In this document: piece by piece, positions 1 through 8,445 of the stretch
How the letters are laid out: each line of letters starts with the position of its first letter
Position numbering within the stretch: the first letter of the stretch is position 1
Assembly: GCA_900319895.1 (NCBI GenBank)
Contig: ONQK01000195.1
Span: 1 to 10,677, forward strand
Direction of reading: 5' to 3'
Source of the DNA: an uncultured Prevotella sp.
Lineage (GTDB): Bacteria > Bacteroidota > Bacteroidia > Bacteroidales > Bacteroidaceae
DNA: 10,677 nt
The notes under the pieces: generated by a model
Told to the model about the DNA's origin: nothing
What the model saw: only the letters and a program-made list of their open reading frames with translations
The model's database searches: none
Made by a program: the position numbers and the translations under genes

Positions 1-22
1 CAAAAAACATACAAAAAACAAA

Positions 23-1558
23 ATGACAGTACCAATAATTATAGCGGCAGTGGCGCTTATCATAGGAGGCTGTGCCGGATACCTGATTTTCCGATATGTA
101 GTCAAAGGGAAATATAATGCAGTAATGGAAGCGGCCAACAAGGATGCCGAAGTCGTGAAAGAGAAAAAACTGCTGGAGGTGAAAGAAAAATTCCTCAATA
201 AAAAGGCAGAGTTGGAAAGAGAAGTTCAAACCAGGACGAAAAAAATCCAGCAGAGCGAAAACAAGTTGAAGCAACGCGAAATGTCGTTGAACCAGCGCCA
301 AGAAGAGCTGGGAAGACGGAAACAGGAGGTCGAACAGCAGCAACAACGCCTGGAACACGAAAAGAAACTCTTGCAAAACAAGCAGGAAGAACTGGAAAAA
401 ATGCAGTTGCTGGAGAGGGAGAAATTGGAGGAGTTGTCCGGATTGAGCGCTGACGAGGCGAAAACCAGACTGGTGGAAAGCCTGAAGGACGAGGCCAAGA
501 TGGATGCGGCAAGCTACGTCAATGAAATCATGGACGAGGCCAAGCTCAATGCCAATGCACAGGCAAAGAAAATCGTCATCCAGACAATCCAAAGGGTGGC
601 CACCGAGACGGCCATCGAGAACTCCGTCAGTGTCTTCCATATTGAAAACGATGAGGTCAAAGGTCGAATCATCGGGCGCGAAGGCCGCAACATCCGTGCC
701 TTGGAAGCGGCCACAGGCGTGGAAATTGTAGTCGACGACACCCCTGAGGCCATCGTCATTTCTGCCTTTGACCCTGTGCGCAGGGAAATCTGCCGGCTGG
801 CATTGCATCAGCTCGTCTCCGACGGCCGCATTCATCCCGCCCGAATCGAGGAAGTGGTGGCAAAAGTGAAGAAACAGGTTGAAAATGAAGTTATTGAAAC
901 AGGTAAGCGCACCGCCATCGATTTGGGCATCCACGGCCTGCATCCGGAGTTGGTGCGTATCGTGGGCAAGATGAAATACCGTTCTTCCTACGGACAAAAT
1001 CTTTTGCAGCATGCGCGTGAGACCGCGAATCTGTGTGCCGTAATGGCATCAGAGCTGGGACTGAACCCCAAGAAGGCAAAGCGCGCCGGACTGTTGCACG
1101 ACATCGGCAAGGTGCCTGATGAGGAAAACGAACTCCCACACGCACTCTACGGCGCAAAAATAGCAGAGAAATACAAGGAGAAGCCAGACATTTGCAATGC
1201 CATAGCCGCACACCATGATGAAATGGAGATGAACACCTTGCTGGCACCAATCGTGCAAGTCTGTGACGCCATCTCAGGTGCCCGGCCCGGCGCCCGCCGC
1301 GAGATTGTAGAGGCATATATCAAGCGTCTGAACGACTTGGAGGCCATTGCCATGAGCTATCCAGGGGTGACGAAGACCTACGCCATCCAGGCAGGTCGTG
1401 AGCTTCGCGTCATCGTGGGAGCCGACCAGTTGGGCGATGCTGATACCGAGAAACTCTCGGAGTCAATTGCTACAAAGATCCAGAACGAGATGACCTATCC
1501 TGGCCAGGTGAAAATCACCGTCATTCGCGAAACTCGCTCTGTGGCCTACGCAAAATAG
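23..1558 (+). CDS. rny: Ribonuclease Y
   Basis: This is a membrane-anchored endoribonuclease that starts mRNA decay at the cytoplasmic face of the inner membrane. The 511-residue length is normal for the family. Residues about 4-26 form one N-terminal transmembrane helix. Residues about 35-170 are a long Lys/Glu/Gln-rich coiled coil. A KH RNA-binding domain starts near residue 214 with [12 protein letters not shown]. An HD phosphohydrolase domain follows, with putative metal ligands His330, His359-Asp360 (LLHDIGK), His397-His398-Asp399 and Asp415. The RNase Y signature GARPGARRE comes just after Asp415. The ATG lies in an A-rich leader with no Shine-Dalgarno sequence, as is usual in Bacteroidota. 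Only 22 bases precede it, so the promoter and any upstream partner gene are outside the window. The gene converges on the minus-strand cluster and is functionally unrelated to it. Confidence 0.97.
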   Translation: MTVPIIIAAVALIIGGCAGYLIFRYVVKGKYNAVMEAANKDAEVVKEKKLLEVKEKFLNKKAELEREVQTRTKKIQQSENKLKQREMSLNQRQEELGRRKQEVEQQQQRLEHEKKLLQNKQEELEKMQLLEREKLEELSGLSADEAKTRLVESLKDEAKMDAASYVNEIMDEAKLNANAQAKKIVIQTIQRVATETAIENSVSVFHIENDEVKGRIIGREGRNIRALEAATGVEIVVDDTPEAIVISAFDPVRREICRLALHQLVSDGRIHPARIEEVVAKVKKQVENEVIETGKRTAIDLGIHGLHPELVRIVGKMKYRSSYGQNLLQHARETANLCAVMASELGLNPKKAKRAGLLHDIGKVPDEENELPHALYGAKIAEKYKEKPDICNAIAAHHDEMEMNTLLAPIVQVCDAISGARPGARREIVEAYIKRLNDLEAIAMSYPGVTKTYAIQAGRELRVIVGADQLGDADTEKLSESIATKIQNEMTYPGQVKITVIRETRSVAYAK

Positions 1559-1591
1559 CACAGTGTTTTCATGTTTATAAAAGGGGAGAGT

Positions 1592-1629
1592 GGGGGAGCA
1601 AACTTGAGTTTGGCTCCCCCATCTTTTTT
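1592..1629 (+). terminator. Intrinsic terminator of rny
   Basis: The arm at 1592-1603 pairs with 1608-1620 around a TTGA loop. This gives about 12 base pairs with a single bulged G at 1612. The outer eight pairs (GGGGGAGC with GCTCCCCC) are very GC-rich. Six T residues follow at 1624-1629. The hairpin begins 33 bases after the rny stop codon and faces the end of the convergent minus-strand cluster. In the minus direction only a short T-tract follows (complement of about 1578-1582), so termination of the opposite transcript here is possible but weaker. Confidence 0.88.
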
Positions 1630-1662
1630 GATTTTGGTGGAGGCAGTTTGTCTTGAAGACTT

Positions 1663-2802
1663 CTAGAACGCTGGAAATCTTGTATTTTGCGCTTTAATGG
1701 CGATAGCCTCCATCTCAATGAGCCATCCGGGCCTGCAGACGCTGGCATAGACGATGATCCATGGCTTTTCAGGGAATTTTCCTTTAAAAAGTTGGTTGAC
1801 AAGGGCGTAGTCGGCAGCATCGCGCAGATAGACAATCATCTGTGCCACATCCTTGAAACTACATCCTGCCTCTTTGAGCAGTACCTCCACATTTTCCCAC
1901 ATACGCAGGCATTGCTCTTCTATATTCCCGACATGCATGACTTCGCCTTTGTCATTGATGCTTGCAGTCCCTGAGATGAAGACATGCCGCCGGTCGCCGT
2001 AATCGACACAAGTCCCTCTTTCAAAAGCGACACCATATTCACAGGTCCTATTTAAGTGGGTTGGGGCATACAGGAATTGTATTTGTTCTTTTTCGATGCC
2101 TTTGATGGCGTATGCGTCCATTTGTACGAGCATGTTCTCGTCTTGGGGCCGCCCGTCGATTCCGGTACTTGCGATGAAATGTGTTTGTGGTGTGAGGCCG
2201 TGCTTGTCAAAGCGGTCGTTACGTCCGTCGACAACGCCTTGGTAGTTTAAGTCAACGTCGCGCACGAAGAACCAGGTCCTGACGCAGTTGGTGGCTAGTG
2301 TACAATGTCTTCGTCCAAGCTGTTGGACATAGTTGTTGAGAAGGTCGATGGTTTGTTGCTTGGGGCCGCCACCTTGTTTTGGGATACTGGCAGTCCATAA
2401 ATGCGTGAAAACACCGTGCCCGGCTTCCAGGCAACCGTTTTCAGCGGTCTTCACCTGCATGTTAGTGACCAGATATGCCCAAAGTGCTATTTTTGTCCCG
2501 TTGAGCGGTGGTTGTTGGATGATGCTGATAGCGCAATTTCTCACCTCAGCCGTCCGTGCAGTCAAATGTTCTTTTTGATTGCTTACATCACTTAGGAAGA
2601 AGCGCTTGAAAACGGGGATGGCACCTTTGGCCTCTGTCTCCCGGACGGTGTTGAAGGCGTTGAATATCTCTTCCAATTGCTTGGGGTAGGGGAGTTTGGC
2701 ATTGTTGATGTTTATCATCACATGAAATTCACACGCATTTGGCTTTTCGTTAAAACAAGAAATGCGTGCCTCAGAATTTTCAAATCTAATGACTTTGTCC
2801 AT
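1663..2802 (-). CDS. RidA/YjgF-superfamily protein resembling FkbO/Hyg5-type chorismatases
   Basis: This is a soluble 379-residue protein with no signal peptide. The C-terminal half (about residues 275-370) is a recognisable RidA-like domain. It contains SGTASI (277-282), a Q-x-x-R-M-W-E-N-V helix, and a C-terminal VCRPGWLIEMEA segment in which Glu363 or Glu365 is in the place of the conserved acidic residue of RidA. The N-terminal half looks like a second, diverged copy of the fold (for example RFFLSDVSNQ near residue 67). Two YjgF-like halves, SGTASI and the VCRxxxLIExE ending recall chorismatases, which cut chorismate into hydroxybenzoates or dihydroxycyclohexadiene carboxylates. The GHES-type motif of those enzymes is not evident after SGTASI, so the reaction is uncertain. 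Simple imine/enamine deaminase activity is the alternative. It is the last gene of the cluster, 23 bases after ccsBA. Confidence 0.75.
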   Translation of the reverse strand: MDKVIRFENSEARISCFNEKPNACEFHVMININNAKLPYPKQLEEIFNAFNTVRETEAKGAIPVFKRFFLSDVSNQKEHLTARTAEVRNCAISIIQQPPLNGTKIALWAYLVTNMQVKTAENGCLEAGHGVFTHLWTASIPKQGGGPKQQTIDLLNNYVQQLGRRHCTLATNCVRTWFFVRDVDLNYQGVVDGRNDRFDKHGLTPQTHFIASTGIDGRPQDENMLVQMDAYAIKGIEKEQIQFLYAPTHLNRTCEYGVAFERGTCVDYGDRRHVFISGTASINDKGEVMHVGNIEEQCLRMWENVEVLLKEAGCSFKDVAQMIVYLRDAADYALVNQLFKGKFPEKPWIIVYASVCRPGWLIEMEAIAIKAQNTRFPAF

Positions 2803-2825
2803 TGTTTTTTTATTTTTTTGTGAAA

Positions 2826-4877
2826 TTATGCATAACTGTGCATTCCTCCGAGGAAGTGGTTGACTCCGAAATAGGTCATCAGAACGGCAAGGAAAGCGGC
2901 AACTGTATAGATGTGAAAGTAGGTCGGCTGGCTCAGCTTTTTAATGCTTTTATGCAGTGGGATGGCGTAAATCATGAGTGTAATGAGTGCCCAAGTCTCC
3001 TTGGGATCCCACGCCCAGTAACTCCCCCATGAAATGTTTCCCCAGATGGCCCCCAGAAATATCCCAATGCTCAGCATGTATGTGGCAGGAAAGAGCATCA
3101 GTCTGGAAAAGGCGGTCAGTTGTCCTATGCTGTGGTGGTTGTGCCGGACATAACTCAAAATCAGCGTGAAAATACCGTTCATCGTGATGAATGCCAATAA
3201 AGTATATGCAAACATGATGAAACATACATGTATGCTCAGCATGGATGACTGTAAGACTGGCATTAAGGGGCTTATTTGTGCGCTTGTAGGACTGATTTGC
3301 ACAACAAATAGTATGATTCCTGTGAGCAGTAGCCCGAGAGGCATTGTCATGGTAAAGCGCTGGTATGTGAATGCCGTGAACAATAGTACGGCCGACGCCA
3401 TGAACAGCATTGTCTCGTAGCTGTTGCTTAACGGTATGCGGCCGCCGACGATCCATCTGAGGGCATAGCCTAAGAGATGGAAAGTGGTGATGGAAAACAC
3501 CGTGTATTTGCAGAATTTGTGGAACCAGTCATTCCCTGTTTCAGCTGTTTTTATGGTTTTGAGCAGCATGACGACGAACATCAGGAGCCCGAAGGCCAGG
3601 CTGCATGCAAACACGATTGTTGTAAAAGGAATTTTGTTGTATAGGATTTCCGCCTCAATCATGAGTCGGCCCGGCGCTGGCGCGTTTTGGGGTACGGGTT
3701 TGAACAGCTCGCCTTTGGTGAGTAGCAAGACGAGCCCAACCTTTTCGTCGAGTTCCTGGAATGCTTTTCCGTTCTTGTCTTGCGTTGCTTTTGTTCTCAG
3801 CAGATTGAGCTTATATTCTCCTTCTTGGTTGAAAAGTTCTGCCAATGAAGCATATTTCCCCTTTATCCCTAGGTCTTGCCTTAATTTCTTGTTGCTTATT
3901 TTGAGTATCTTCTCGTTTTTCCACACTTCCGGGTGCGACAACCATCCCAAAATGATCTGTTCTGCTGAAAGTCCTTTGTAATTCGGCTTACCGTATAATT
4001 TGACGATGAAATCCCTGGCCATTGTGTTGAACGGTGCAATGCGATTGTTGTAAACAATCGGCATGCGTGCAATCTGCTCGGCCCTCTCCTGAGTAACTGT
4101 TGGCACGGAATGTGCCTCAGAATTCAGGGGTAACAGGGATGAGAGGCTTAACAAGATGACGGCAGTCTGTTTCGATGGCAAAGAATGCGACAGAAGCCTG
4201 CGGAAACTCTCTTTCTTTGAAGTTAGTGTCAGCAGGAAAGACAAGGCAAACAGGGCAAACCCGCAATAAGTGATGAAAATCCCCCACGGATCGTAAGTCA
4301 CCTTTAGTATCGTGCCCTTGCCGTCGGCATCGAATGATGACTGGTAAAATCTGTAGTTGTCATGTCTCAAGATTTTATTCATGCCGATTGTATGTGATGC
4401 CTGCCTTTCAGGGCTCGATACGTTGACCCTGCTAATGAAGTTCTTCGGCGCCTGCGTCCCTAAATAGTATTCTATGTTGAATTTTTGCAGTGTTATACTG
4501 AAGGGCAAGCTCGTCCATTGCCGGCTTTTTTCATCCCAAAACTTTTGTTTGGCAATCCCTTCCCGCAGGTGGATGGTTCCGCTTTTTGAATGAAAAAAAG
4601 AGACGGCTCCACCAGCGACGATCAGGAGTATCGAGCAATGGAGCAGGCAGACGGCCACGCGCCTATGCATTTTCAGGCTATATAGGGATGTGCCTAGAAG
4701 GACGGACAGTGCGAGCCAAAGCCCGCGAAACCAGAATGAATGGTAGACGTCGTCTTCGGCCTGCGCATGCCCGCTTTTTTGTTCTATGAACGTGGCGTAT
4801 GCCATCACTACAATTAATGTAACGACGGAAGCGAAAATCGCTGGTTTTATGGTGTTTTTCAACAATTTCATCCCCAT
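2826..4877 (-). CDS. ccsBA: Fused cytochrome c biogenesis protein CcsBA (system II haem lyase)
   Basis: CcsBA exports haem and attaches it to CXXCH motifs of periplasmic cytochromes. Numbering is from the ATG at 4877 (683 residues). The ResB/CcsB-like part has transmembrane helices near 12-32, 47-67, 73-95 and 198-218, with a periplasmic segment carrying FYQSSFDADG (177-186). A second periplasmic domain (about 256-416) precedes the CcsA part. That part shows the haem-handling WWD motif WGSYWAWDPKETW at 617-629 and three likely haem-ligand histidines: His467 (FHLLGYALRW), His550 (SIHV) and His680 (GGMHSY at the C-terminus). The frame stays open to an ATG at 4919. Starting at 4877 avoids overlap and leaves 4 bases after the upstream stop; 4871 (MKLLKN) is equally plausible. 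The cluster itself encodes three CXXCH sites, its probable clients. A stand-alone resB gene is not needed. Confidence 0.93.
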   Translation of the reverse strand: MGMKLLKNTIKPAIFASVVTLIVVMAYATFIEQKSGHAQAEDDVYHSFWFRGLWLALSVLLGTSLYSLKMHRRVAVCLLHCSILLIVAGGAVSFFHSKSGTIHLREGIAKQKFWDEKSRQWTSLPFSITLQKFNIEYYLGTQAPKNFISRVNVSSPERQASHTIGMNKILRHDNYRFYQSSFDADGKGTILKVTYDPWGIFITYCGFALFALSFLLTLTSKKESFRRLLSHSLPSKQTAVILLSLSSLLPLNSEAHSVPTVTQERAEQIARMPIVYNNRIAPFNTMARDFIVKLYGKPNYKGLSAEQIILGWLSHPEVWKNEKILKISNKKLRQDLGIKGKYASLAELFNQEGEYKLNLLRTKATQDKNGKAFQELDEKVGLVLLLTKGELFKPVPQNAPAPGRLMIEAEILYNKIPFTTIVFACSLAFGLLMFVVMLLKTIKTAETGNDWFHKFCKYTVFSITTFHLLGYALRWIVGGRIPLSNSYETMLFMASAVLLFTAFTYQRFTMTMPLGLLLTGIILFVVQISPTSAQISPLMPVLQSSMLSIHVCFIMFAYTLLAFITMNGIFTLILSYVRHNHHSIGQLTAFSRLMLFPATYMLSIGIFLGAIWGNISWGSYWAWDPKETWALITLMIYAIPLHKSIKKLSQPTYFHIYTVAAFLAVLMTYFGVNHFLGGMHSYA

Positions 4878-4881
4878 TGCT

Positions 4882-5595
4882 TCAATTTTTTTGCGCACCA
4901 TAGTCAATCCAGCTCTCAATCAGCGGTAGAATACTTTGTTCATTCTTCTCCGAGACGAGGTCTTTGTGATTCATGGATATACCCATGACCTCCTGATGGA
5001 GGATTTTGTACAAAAGGCTGTTTCCTGCATTTCCAGGTTTTACGATGAAGGTCTCAGGGATCCGCCTTGATGCAACTCCCACCATGGCATCGTAACTTTT
5101 ACCCTCAACTAGCGTAAGCCCTGCTGCCGCCTGGCTTGAGGCATTGTGGCAGGTGATGCACGTTGTGTTGAAATAGCTCTGCTGGATGGCGTTGAGCATG
5201 CTGACATCATAGTCCCCTACATCCATGAAAACCGTATCCTTGCTTTGCCCTAAAGGGATTTCATGGAATGTCATGACGTGTTTGCGCAGTTTGTCCAGCA
5301 CGCATAGCTGTACGTTGGCAACTTCATCGTTTATGCCCGAGAGGATGATTTCCATCCGCCCCTCTTTCTTTTTGTCGATGACCTTTGAGATGATGGCATA
5401 CTCGCTTTTGGCATTAAATCCTGCAACGGCAACATTGAAGTCCTTCGACCAATTGCCCAGCCCGGTCAACGTCCCTGTCAACTTTACGGTTCGTCCCTCT
5501 TTCAGGTTGACCTCTTTGTCCTGAATATACCCATCATCGCAGGAAGATAGTAAGACTGCTGCCATGATGCCTGTCAATATGGCTTTTTTCATCAT
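4882..5595 (-). CDS. Monohaem c-type cytochrome lipoprotein
   Basis: This is a predicted lipid-anchored electron carrier of 237 residues. The signal peptide ends in the lipobox LLSSC with Cys19 as the lipidated residue. Residues about 20-135 have a beta-rich pattern that I do not recognise, with no haem motif. The single haem site is CITCH at 146-150. A PGNAGNSLLYKIL segment follows (188-199), then Met208 as a candidate sixth ligand, and IESWIDYGA near the end. This order (CxxCH, PGxxxxSxLY, Met, WIxxGA) is common in small cytochrome c domains of Bacteroidota and Planctomycetes. The open frame extends to 5844, but the extra 83 residues overlap the porin gene and lack a signal peptide, so the start is the tandem ATG at 5595 or 5592. 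It lies 14 bases after the porin stop and 4 bases before ccsBA, which implies co-translation. The redox partner is unknown; the DHOR protein is a candidate. Confidence 0.85.
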   Translation of the reverse strand: MMKKAILTGIMAAVLLSSCDDGYIQDKEVNLKEGRTVKLTGTLTGLGNWSKDFNVAVAGFNAKSEYAIISKVIDKKKEGRMEIILSGINDEVANVQLCVLDKLRKHVMTFHEIPLGQSKDTVFMDVGDYDVSMLNAIQQSYFNTTCITCHNASSQAAAGLTLVEGKSYDAMVGVASRRIPETFIVKPGNAGNSLLYKILHQEVMGISMNHKDLVSEKNEQSILPLIESWIDYGAQKN

Positions 5596-5609
5596 GTCTG
5601 TTTCAGTTT

Positions 5610-6884
5610 TTAGAATGCATATTGTAGCATTAAACATGCCGTATGCGTTGAAATGCCTAAGTCGTCCAAGTCTCGGTCGAGCTGCGTCGCATGCCCTGTC
5701 CGTCCTATGTATTGATACATTGCTGAGAGCTTGATGTTGGTCTTGGGCACAAAATAGTTGATGCTTGCGGCTGGCATGTTGAGCAAACCGTCTTTGGAGC
5801 TGCCGTTTCGGTCGAAAAAGTCGTACCGCAGACCTATTTGGCATTGTGTGGTCAAAAAATAGCCGACTTGTGCATATCCGCCCCAGAAGTTATACGATTC
5901 GTCTGTCTTTTGACGTTTGGTGAAGCCGGTATTCATGTAGTAGGCCTCTGCTGCTGCATACCAGCGGTTCTTCAGCATGGAGAATTCAATGCCTGCCCGG
6001 AAATCGTTTGTGGATTCGTTCTCAGACTCTACATTGTAGCTGACTGAGCATCCGAAAAGCATCTTGTCCTCATGAAGTAATTTGGGATTGCCTTGAGTGG
6101 GCGGCATCATGCCTTTAGGCTGGAGGGTCAGCCGGCCTGCATACAGCAGCGATGGTATGTGAATGTCGTCGCTGAAAGTTTTGGCGGCGGTGTTTTGACC
6201 ACTTCCAGTTCCATTCCAAACGCCCATCTCGTAGCCGAATTTCTGGTTGACGAGTCCATGTATTTTGAACCCGAGGTCAAAGCCGGTTCCGATGTTGGGC
6301 GTGACAGCGTTGAGCGAGTGGGGCAGAATTGTCACTGCCGTCAGGGATGTGGGCAATTGTGGAAAAAGCGTCTCTCCTAACGTCGTCAGGTAGGCATGTG
6401 TAAAGGGAGTCTTGAATTTTCCCACCCGGAACCTAAGCGATGGCTTGACAGCATACTCAACCCAAGCTTGTTGGAGCAGGCCGCCTCCCGATGCGGCTGC
6501 ATTGATGCTTACGTTATAGTCTATCTTCCCAAATGCCCGGCCCGTGAAACCGATGATGGCATAAGGGATGGCGAAACCGGAATTGGCGATATTGTCCTGG
6601 TTGTAGGCCTTGTCGAGGCCTTCATCGTCGTAATAATTGAAATTGAGCGTTGTTTGGAGGTACATATATGGCTTAAAAACGAAATTGCCGTCTTGGGACT
6701 GAAGGGTGAAGCCACGGTCGTCAGCAATAGGGATCACTCCATTTTCCATGTTTAATTTCTTGTCCTCTTCTTCGCCGATGTCGCCAGGTTTTTTGATGAC
6801 GATACTGGTCGCCTCTTCTTCATGTTCCTTAGCGGTGGTATGTGAAAAAGTGAGGCTGAAGGCAAATAATAAAAAATATTTCAT
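5610..6884 (-). CDS. OprO/OprP-type outer-membrane porin
   Basis: This is a predicted beta-barrel channel in the outer membrane, 424 residues long. A signal peptide (MKYFLLFAFSLTFSHTTA) is followed by an acidic stretch and then alternating amphipathic strands to a C-terminal Phe. RVGKFKTPF and nearby strands resemble the phosphate-selective porin O/P family (PF07396-like). That family name does not fix the substrate, because Bacteroidota members sit in many contexts. The longest open frame starts at a TTG codon at 6893; the ATG at 6884 begins a normal signal peptide and is preferred. The leader is A/T-rich with no Shine-Dalgarno sequence. The gene lies between two haem lipoprotein genes, so it could supply a substrate such as a metal or oxyanion to them, or form an envelope complex with them. 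Neither role is shown by sequence. Confidence 0.87.
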   Translation of the reverse strand: MKYFLLFAFSLTFSHTTAKEHEEEATSIVIKKPGDIGEEEDKKLNMENGVIPIADDRGFTLQSQDGNFVFKPYMYLQTTLNFNYYDDEGLDKAYNQDNIANSGFAIPYAIIGFTGRAFGKIDYNVSINAAASGGGLLQQAWVEYAVKPSLRFRVGKFKTPFTHAYLTTLGETLFPQLPTSLTAVTILPHSLNAVTPNIGTGFDLGFKIHGLVNQKFGYEMGVWNGTGSGQNTAAKTFSDDIHIPSLLYAGRLTLQPKGMMPPTQGNPKLLHEDKMLFGCSVSYNVESENESTNDFRAGIEFSMLKNRWYAAAEAYYMNTGFTKRQKTDESYNFWGGYAQVGYFLTTQCQIGLRYDFFDRNGSSKDGLLNMPAASINYFVPKTNIKLSAMYQYIGRTGHATQLDRDLDDLGISTHTACLMLQYAF

Positions 6885-6921
6885 GTCGATCAAGTTTTTT
6901 TTATTTTGTTAAATCTTATTT

Positions 6922-8376
6922 TTAAAGCGACCATAGGAACTTCACCAATTGGTCCCTTTGTTTTTTAGGCATGTTCTTGAATTTATTCTTTGAAGCTTCG
7001 CCCTCTCCCCCATGCCACATGATGGCTTCGATGAAATTGCGTGCCCGCCCATCGTGCAGGAAGTAGGTATGTCCGTTTACTTTTTGTTGAAGACCGATTC
7101 CCCAGAGCGGTGTCGTTCTCCATTCATTCCCTCGCGCCAATCCCGACACGAAATTGTCGTTCAGCCCTACTCCCATGATCTCAGACCCCATGTCATGAAG
7201 AAGATAGTCGGAATAGGGATGAATGGTCTGACTGCCTAGCCATGGCAGCTTCGTGCCAGCTAGAAGCGTCGTCCCGCGCGGCTTGGTGTGAAGGGTGGTG
7301 ACGTGACACAGGTGGCAGCCTGCTTGGTAGAACAATTTTTCTCCTGCTTTGACATCCGGGTCGTTGACGTTTCTCCTTGCCGGGACCGCCAATGCCTGTA
7401 AGTAAAGGTCGACACATTCCATGTCTTCGGTCGTACAGTCTAATTGTTGGTATGAAAGTCCCATCATCGAGCCTTCTTCCATTTGGCGTTGCCCGTTGCA
7501 GATTTCTTCAGGATACCGGCTGTTGGTCAGCCCCATGTCGCTCGAGAACCCTAATTCTACAGTTAGATCAGCATGGTGGGCCTTGTTGCCGGAAAGGCCC
7601 AATTGCCGCACGCCTCTTTCAACAATATAGTTGCAGCGTCCGCTAATGCCCCATTCCGGATAGTTGCTTTTTTGGGCAAGCCTCTCGATTTCAGCAGGGT
7701 CTAGGGCCATCATTTGCCCCATCCCGACGTGCCGCAGCGGAATTCTGACCGTGCAAAAGAGGTCTTCCGGGGAGATGGAGTCTGCATACCATTCCGTGAC
7801 AGTGAAGCGCGGCAGGCAGAGGGTGTATGGCTCGCCGTCGGGGAACGAGAATCGCATTGAATCGATGTGTACTTTGAGCTTCCCCTCGGCCTTGACACCA
7901 TAAATCGACTGGTCGTGGATTACGCGACCATAATTGGGGAAAAACGTACCGTTCTTCCGGGTGATGTAAATGAGTGAAGAGGTGAATCCATAGGGGCCGG
8001 AGCCGTCGTTGCTGCCTTGCTTGAAGCTTGTCCAATAGGTTGGCTCTGTTCTGCCGGCATTGCGATGGCAAGAGCCGCAGGAATAGCCGGCATAGACTGG
8101 CCCCAGGCCGCCGCCGTGCCCATTCTCATTCGTGGTTTTGACATTGTCATAAAGTCGGTCGCCCGTGTTGAACCTAATGTCGTATGCTCCGCTGAGCCAT
8201 CTTGCACCTTGGTCGTAAGCGACGGGAGAGTTGAAGAAAGAAGTCGAAGTACCCGCAGACAGGGCATAGCCGTCCGGAACCTCGATGTCAAGTACGTCTA
8301 ATTGTTCTTCTGTCTCACAAGAAAAAAAGAAGGACAGAGTGGCAAGTAGGATAAAATATCTAATGTCTTTGTTCAT
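6922..8376 (-). CDS. Di-haem oxidoreductase-family (DHOR, DUF1111) lipoprotein
   Basis: This is a predicted di-haem c-type redox lipoprotein of 484 residues. The signal peptide ends FFFSC, with Cys20 as the lipidation site. Two haem-binding motifs are present: CGSCH at 100-104 and CHLCH at 354-358. Family hallmarks of PF06537 are clear: GGLGPVYAGYSC before haem 1, SSDMGLTNS (278-286), DYLLHDMG (390-397), EWRTTPLWGIG (418-428) and the C-terminal LHDGRARNFIEAIMWHGGE (440-458). Proteins of this family are sometimes labelled thiol oxidoreductases, but their physiological reaction is not established. The frame opens at a GTG at 8415; the ATG at 8376 starts the signal peptide and is preferred. Neighbouring imelysin genes are a recurrent context for this family. 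Haem attachment would depend on CcsBA encoded downstream. Its substrate may be bound iron (inference). Confidence 0.93.
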   Translation of the reverse strand: MNKDIRYFILLATLSFFFSCETEEQLDVLDIEVPDGYALSAGTSTSFFNSPVAYDQGARWLSGAYDIRFNTGDRLYDNVKTTNENGHGGGLGPVYAGYSCGSCHRNAGRTEPTYWTSFKQGSNDGSGPYGFTSSLIYITRKNGTFFPNYGRVIHDQSIYGVKAEGKLKVHIDSMRFSFPDGEPYTLCLPRFTVTEWYADSISPEDLFCTVRIPLRHVGMGQMMALDPAEIERLAQKSNYPEWGISGRCNYIVERGVRQLGLSGNKAHHADLTVELGFSSDMGLTNSRYPEEICNGQRQMEEGSMMGLSYQQLDCTTEDMECVDLYLQALAVPARRNVNDPDVKAGEKLFYQAGCHLCHVTTLHTKPRGTTLLAGTKLPWLGSQTIHPYSDYLLHDMGSEIMGVGLNDNFVSGLARGNEWRTTPLWGIGLQQKVNGHTYFLHDGRARNFIEAIMWHGGEGEASKNKFKNMPKKQRDQLVKFLWSL

Positions 8377-8391
8377 GTCCGTTTTTTGTTC

Positions 8392-8431
8392 AAAAAGCAG
8401 ATACGGGTGTTTCACCTCGTATCCACTTTTT
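8392..8431 (-). terminator. Terminator-like hairpin between imelysin and DHOR genes
   Basis: A long imperfect inverted repeat nearly fills the 69-base gap. The inner stem is 8400-8409 paired with 8413-8423: ten pairs, one bulged base at 8417 and a 3-base loop. Outside a two-by-two mismatch, AAAAAG (8392-8397) pairs with CTTTTT (8426-8431). Read on the minus strand, the GC-containing stem is followed by TGCTTTTTG; read on the plus strand it is followed by CACTTTTTT. It can therefore act as a terminator or attenuator in either direction. Inside a probable operon it may lower expression of downstream genes or protect the 3' end of the upstream message. Activity is inferred from structure only. 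Confidence 0.6.
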
Positions 8432-8445
8432 TATAATAATGCTGA

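Noticed and set aside
195..512. Ser/Cys/Phe-rich open frames antisense to the rny coiled coil
   Set aside because: They mirror the Glu/Lys/Gln-rich codons of RNase Y on the opposite strand and show no independent coding signs.
1650..1660. Perfect short palindrome GTCTTGAAGAC after the chorismatase-like gene
   Set aside because: It is only five pairs around one base, with no T-run on the minus strand, and is likely chance.
2950..3981. Open frames of 165-168 codons on both strands inside ccsBA
   Set aside because: They overlap a well-supported membrane protein with all its hallmark motifs in frame, lack domain signatures and start signals, and look like shadows.
5596..5844. N-terminal extension of the monohaem cytochrome
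   Set aside because: The extra 83 residues overlap the end of the porin gene, are Arg/His-rich without a signal peptide, and would bury the lipoprotein signal that starts at the tandem ATG near 5595.
8377..8415. GTG-started extension of the DHOR gene
   Set aside because: It adds residues in front of a complete lipoprotein signal peptide and overlaps the intergenic hairpin; the ATG at 8376 is preferred.
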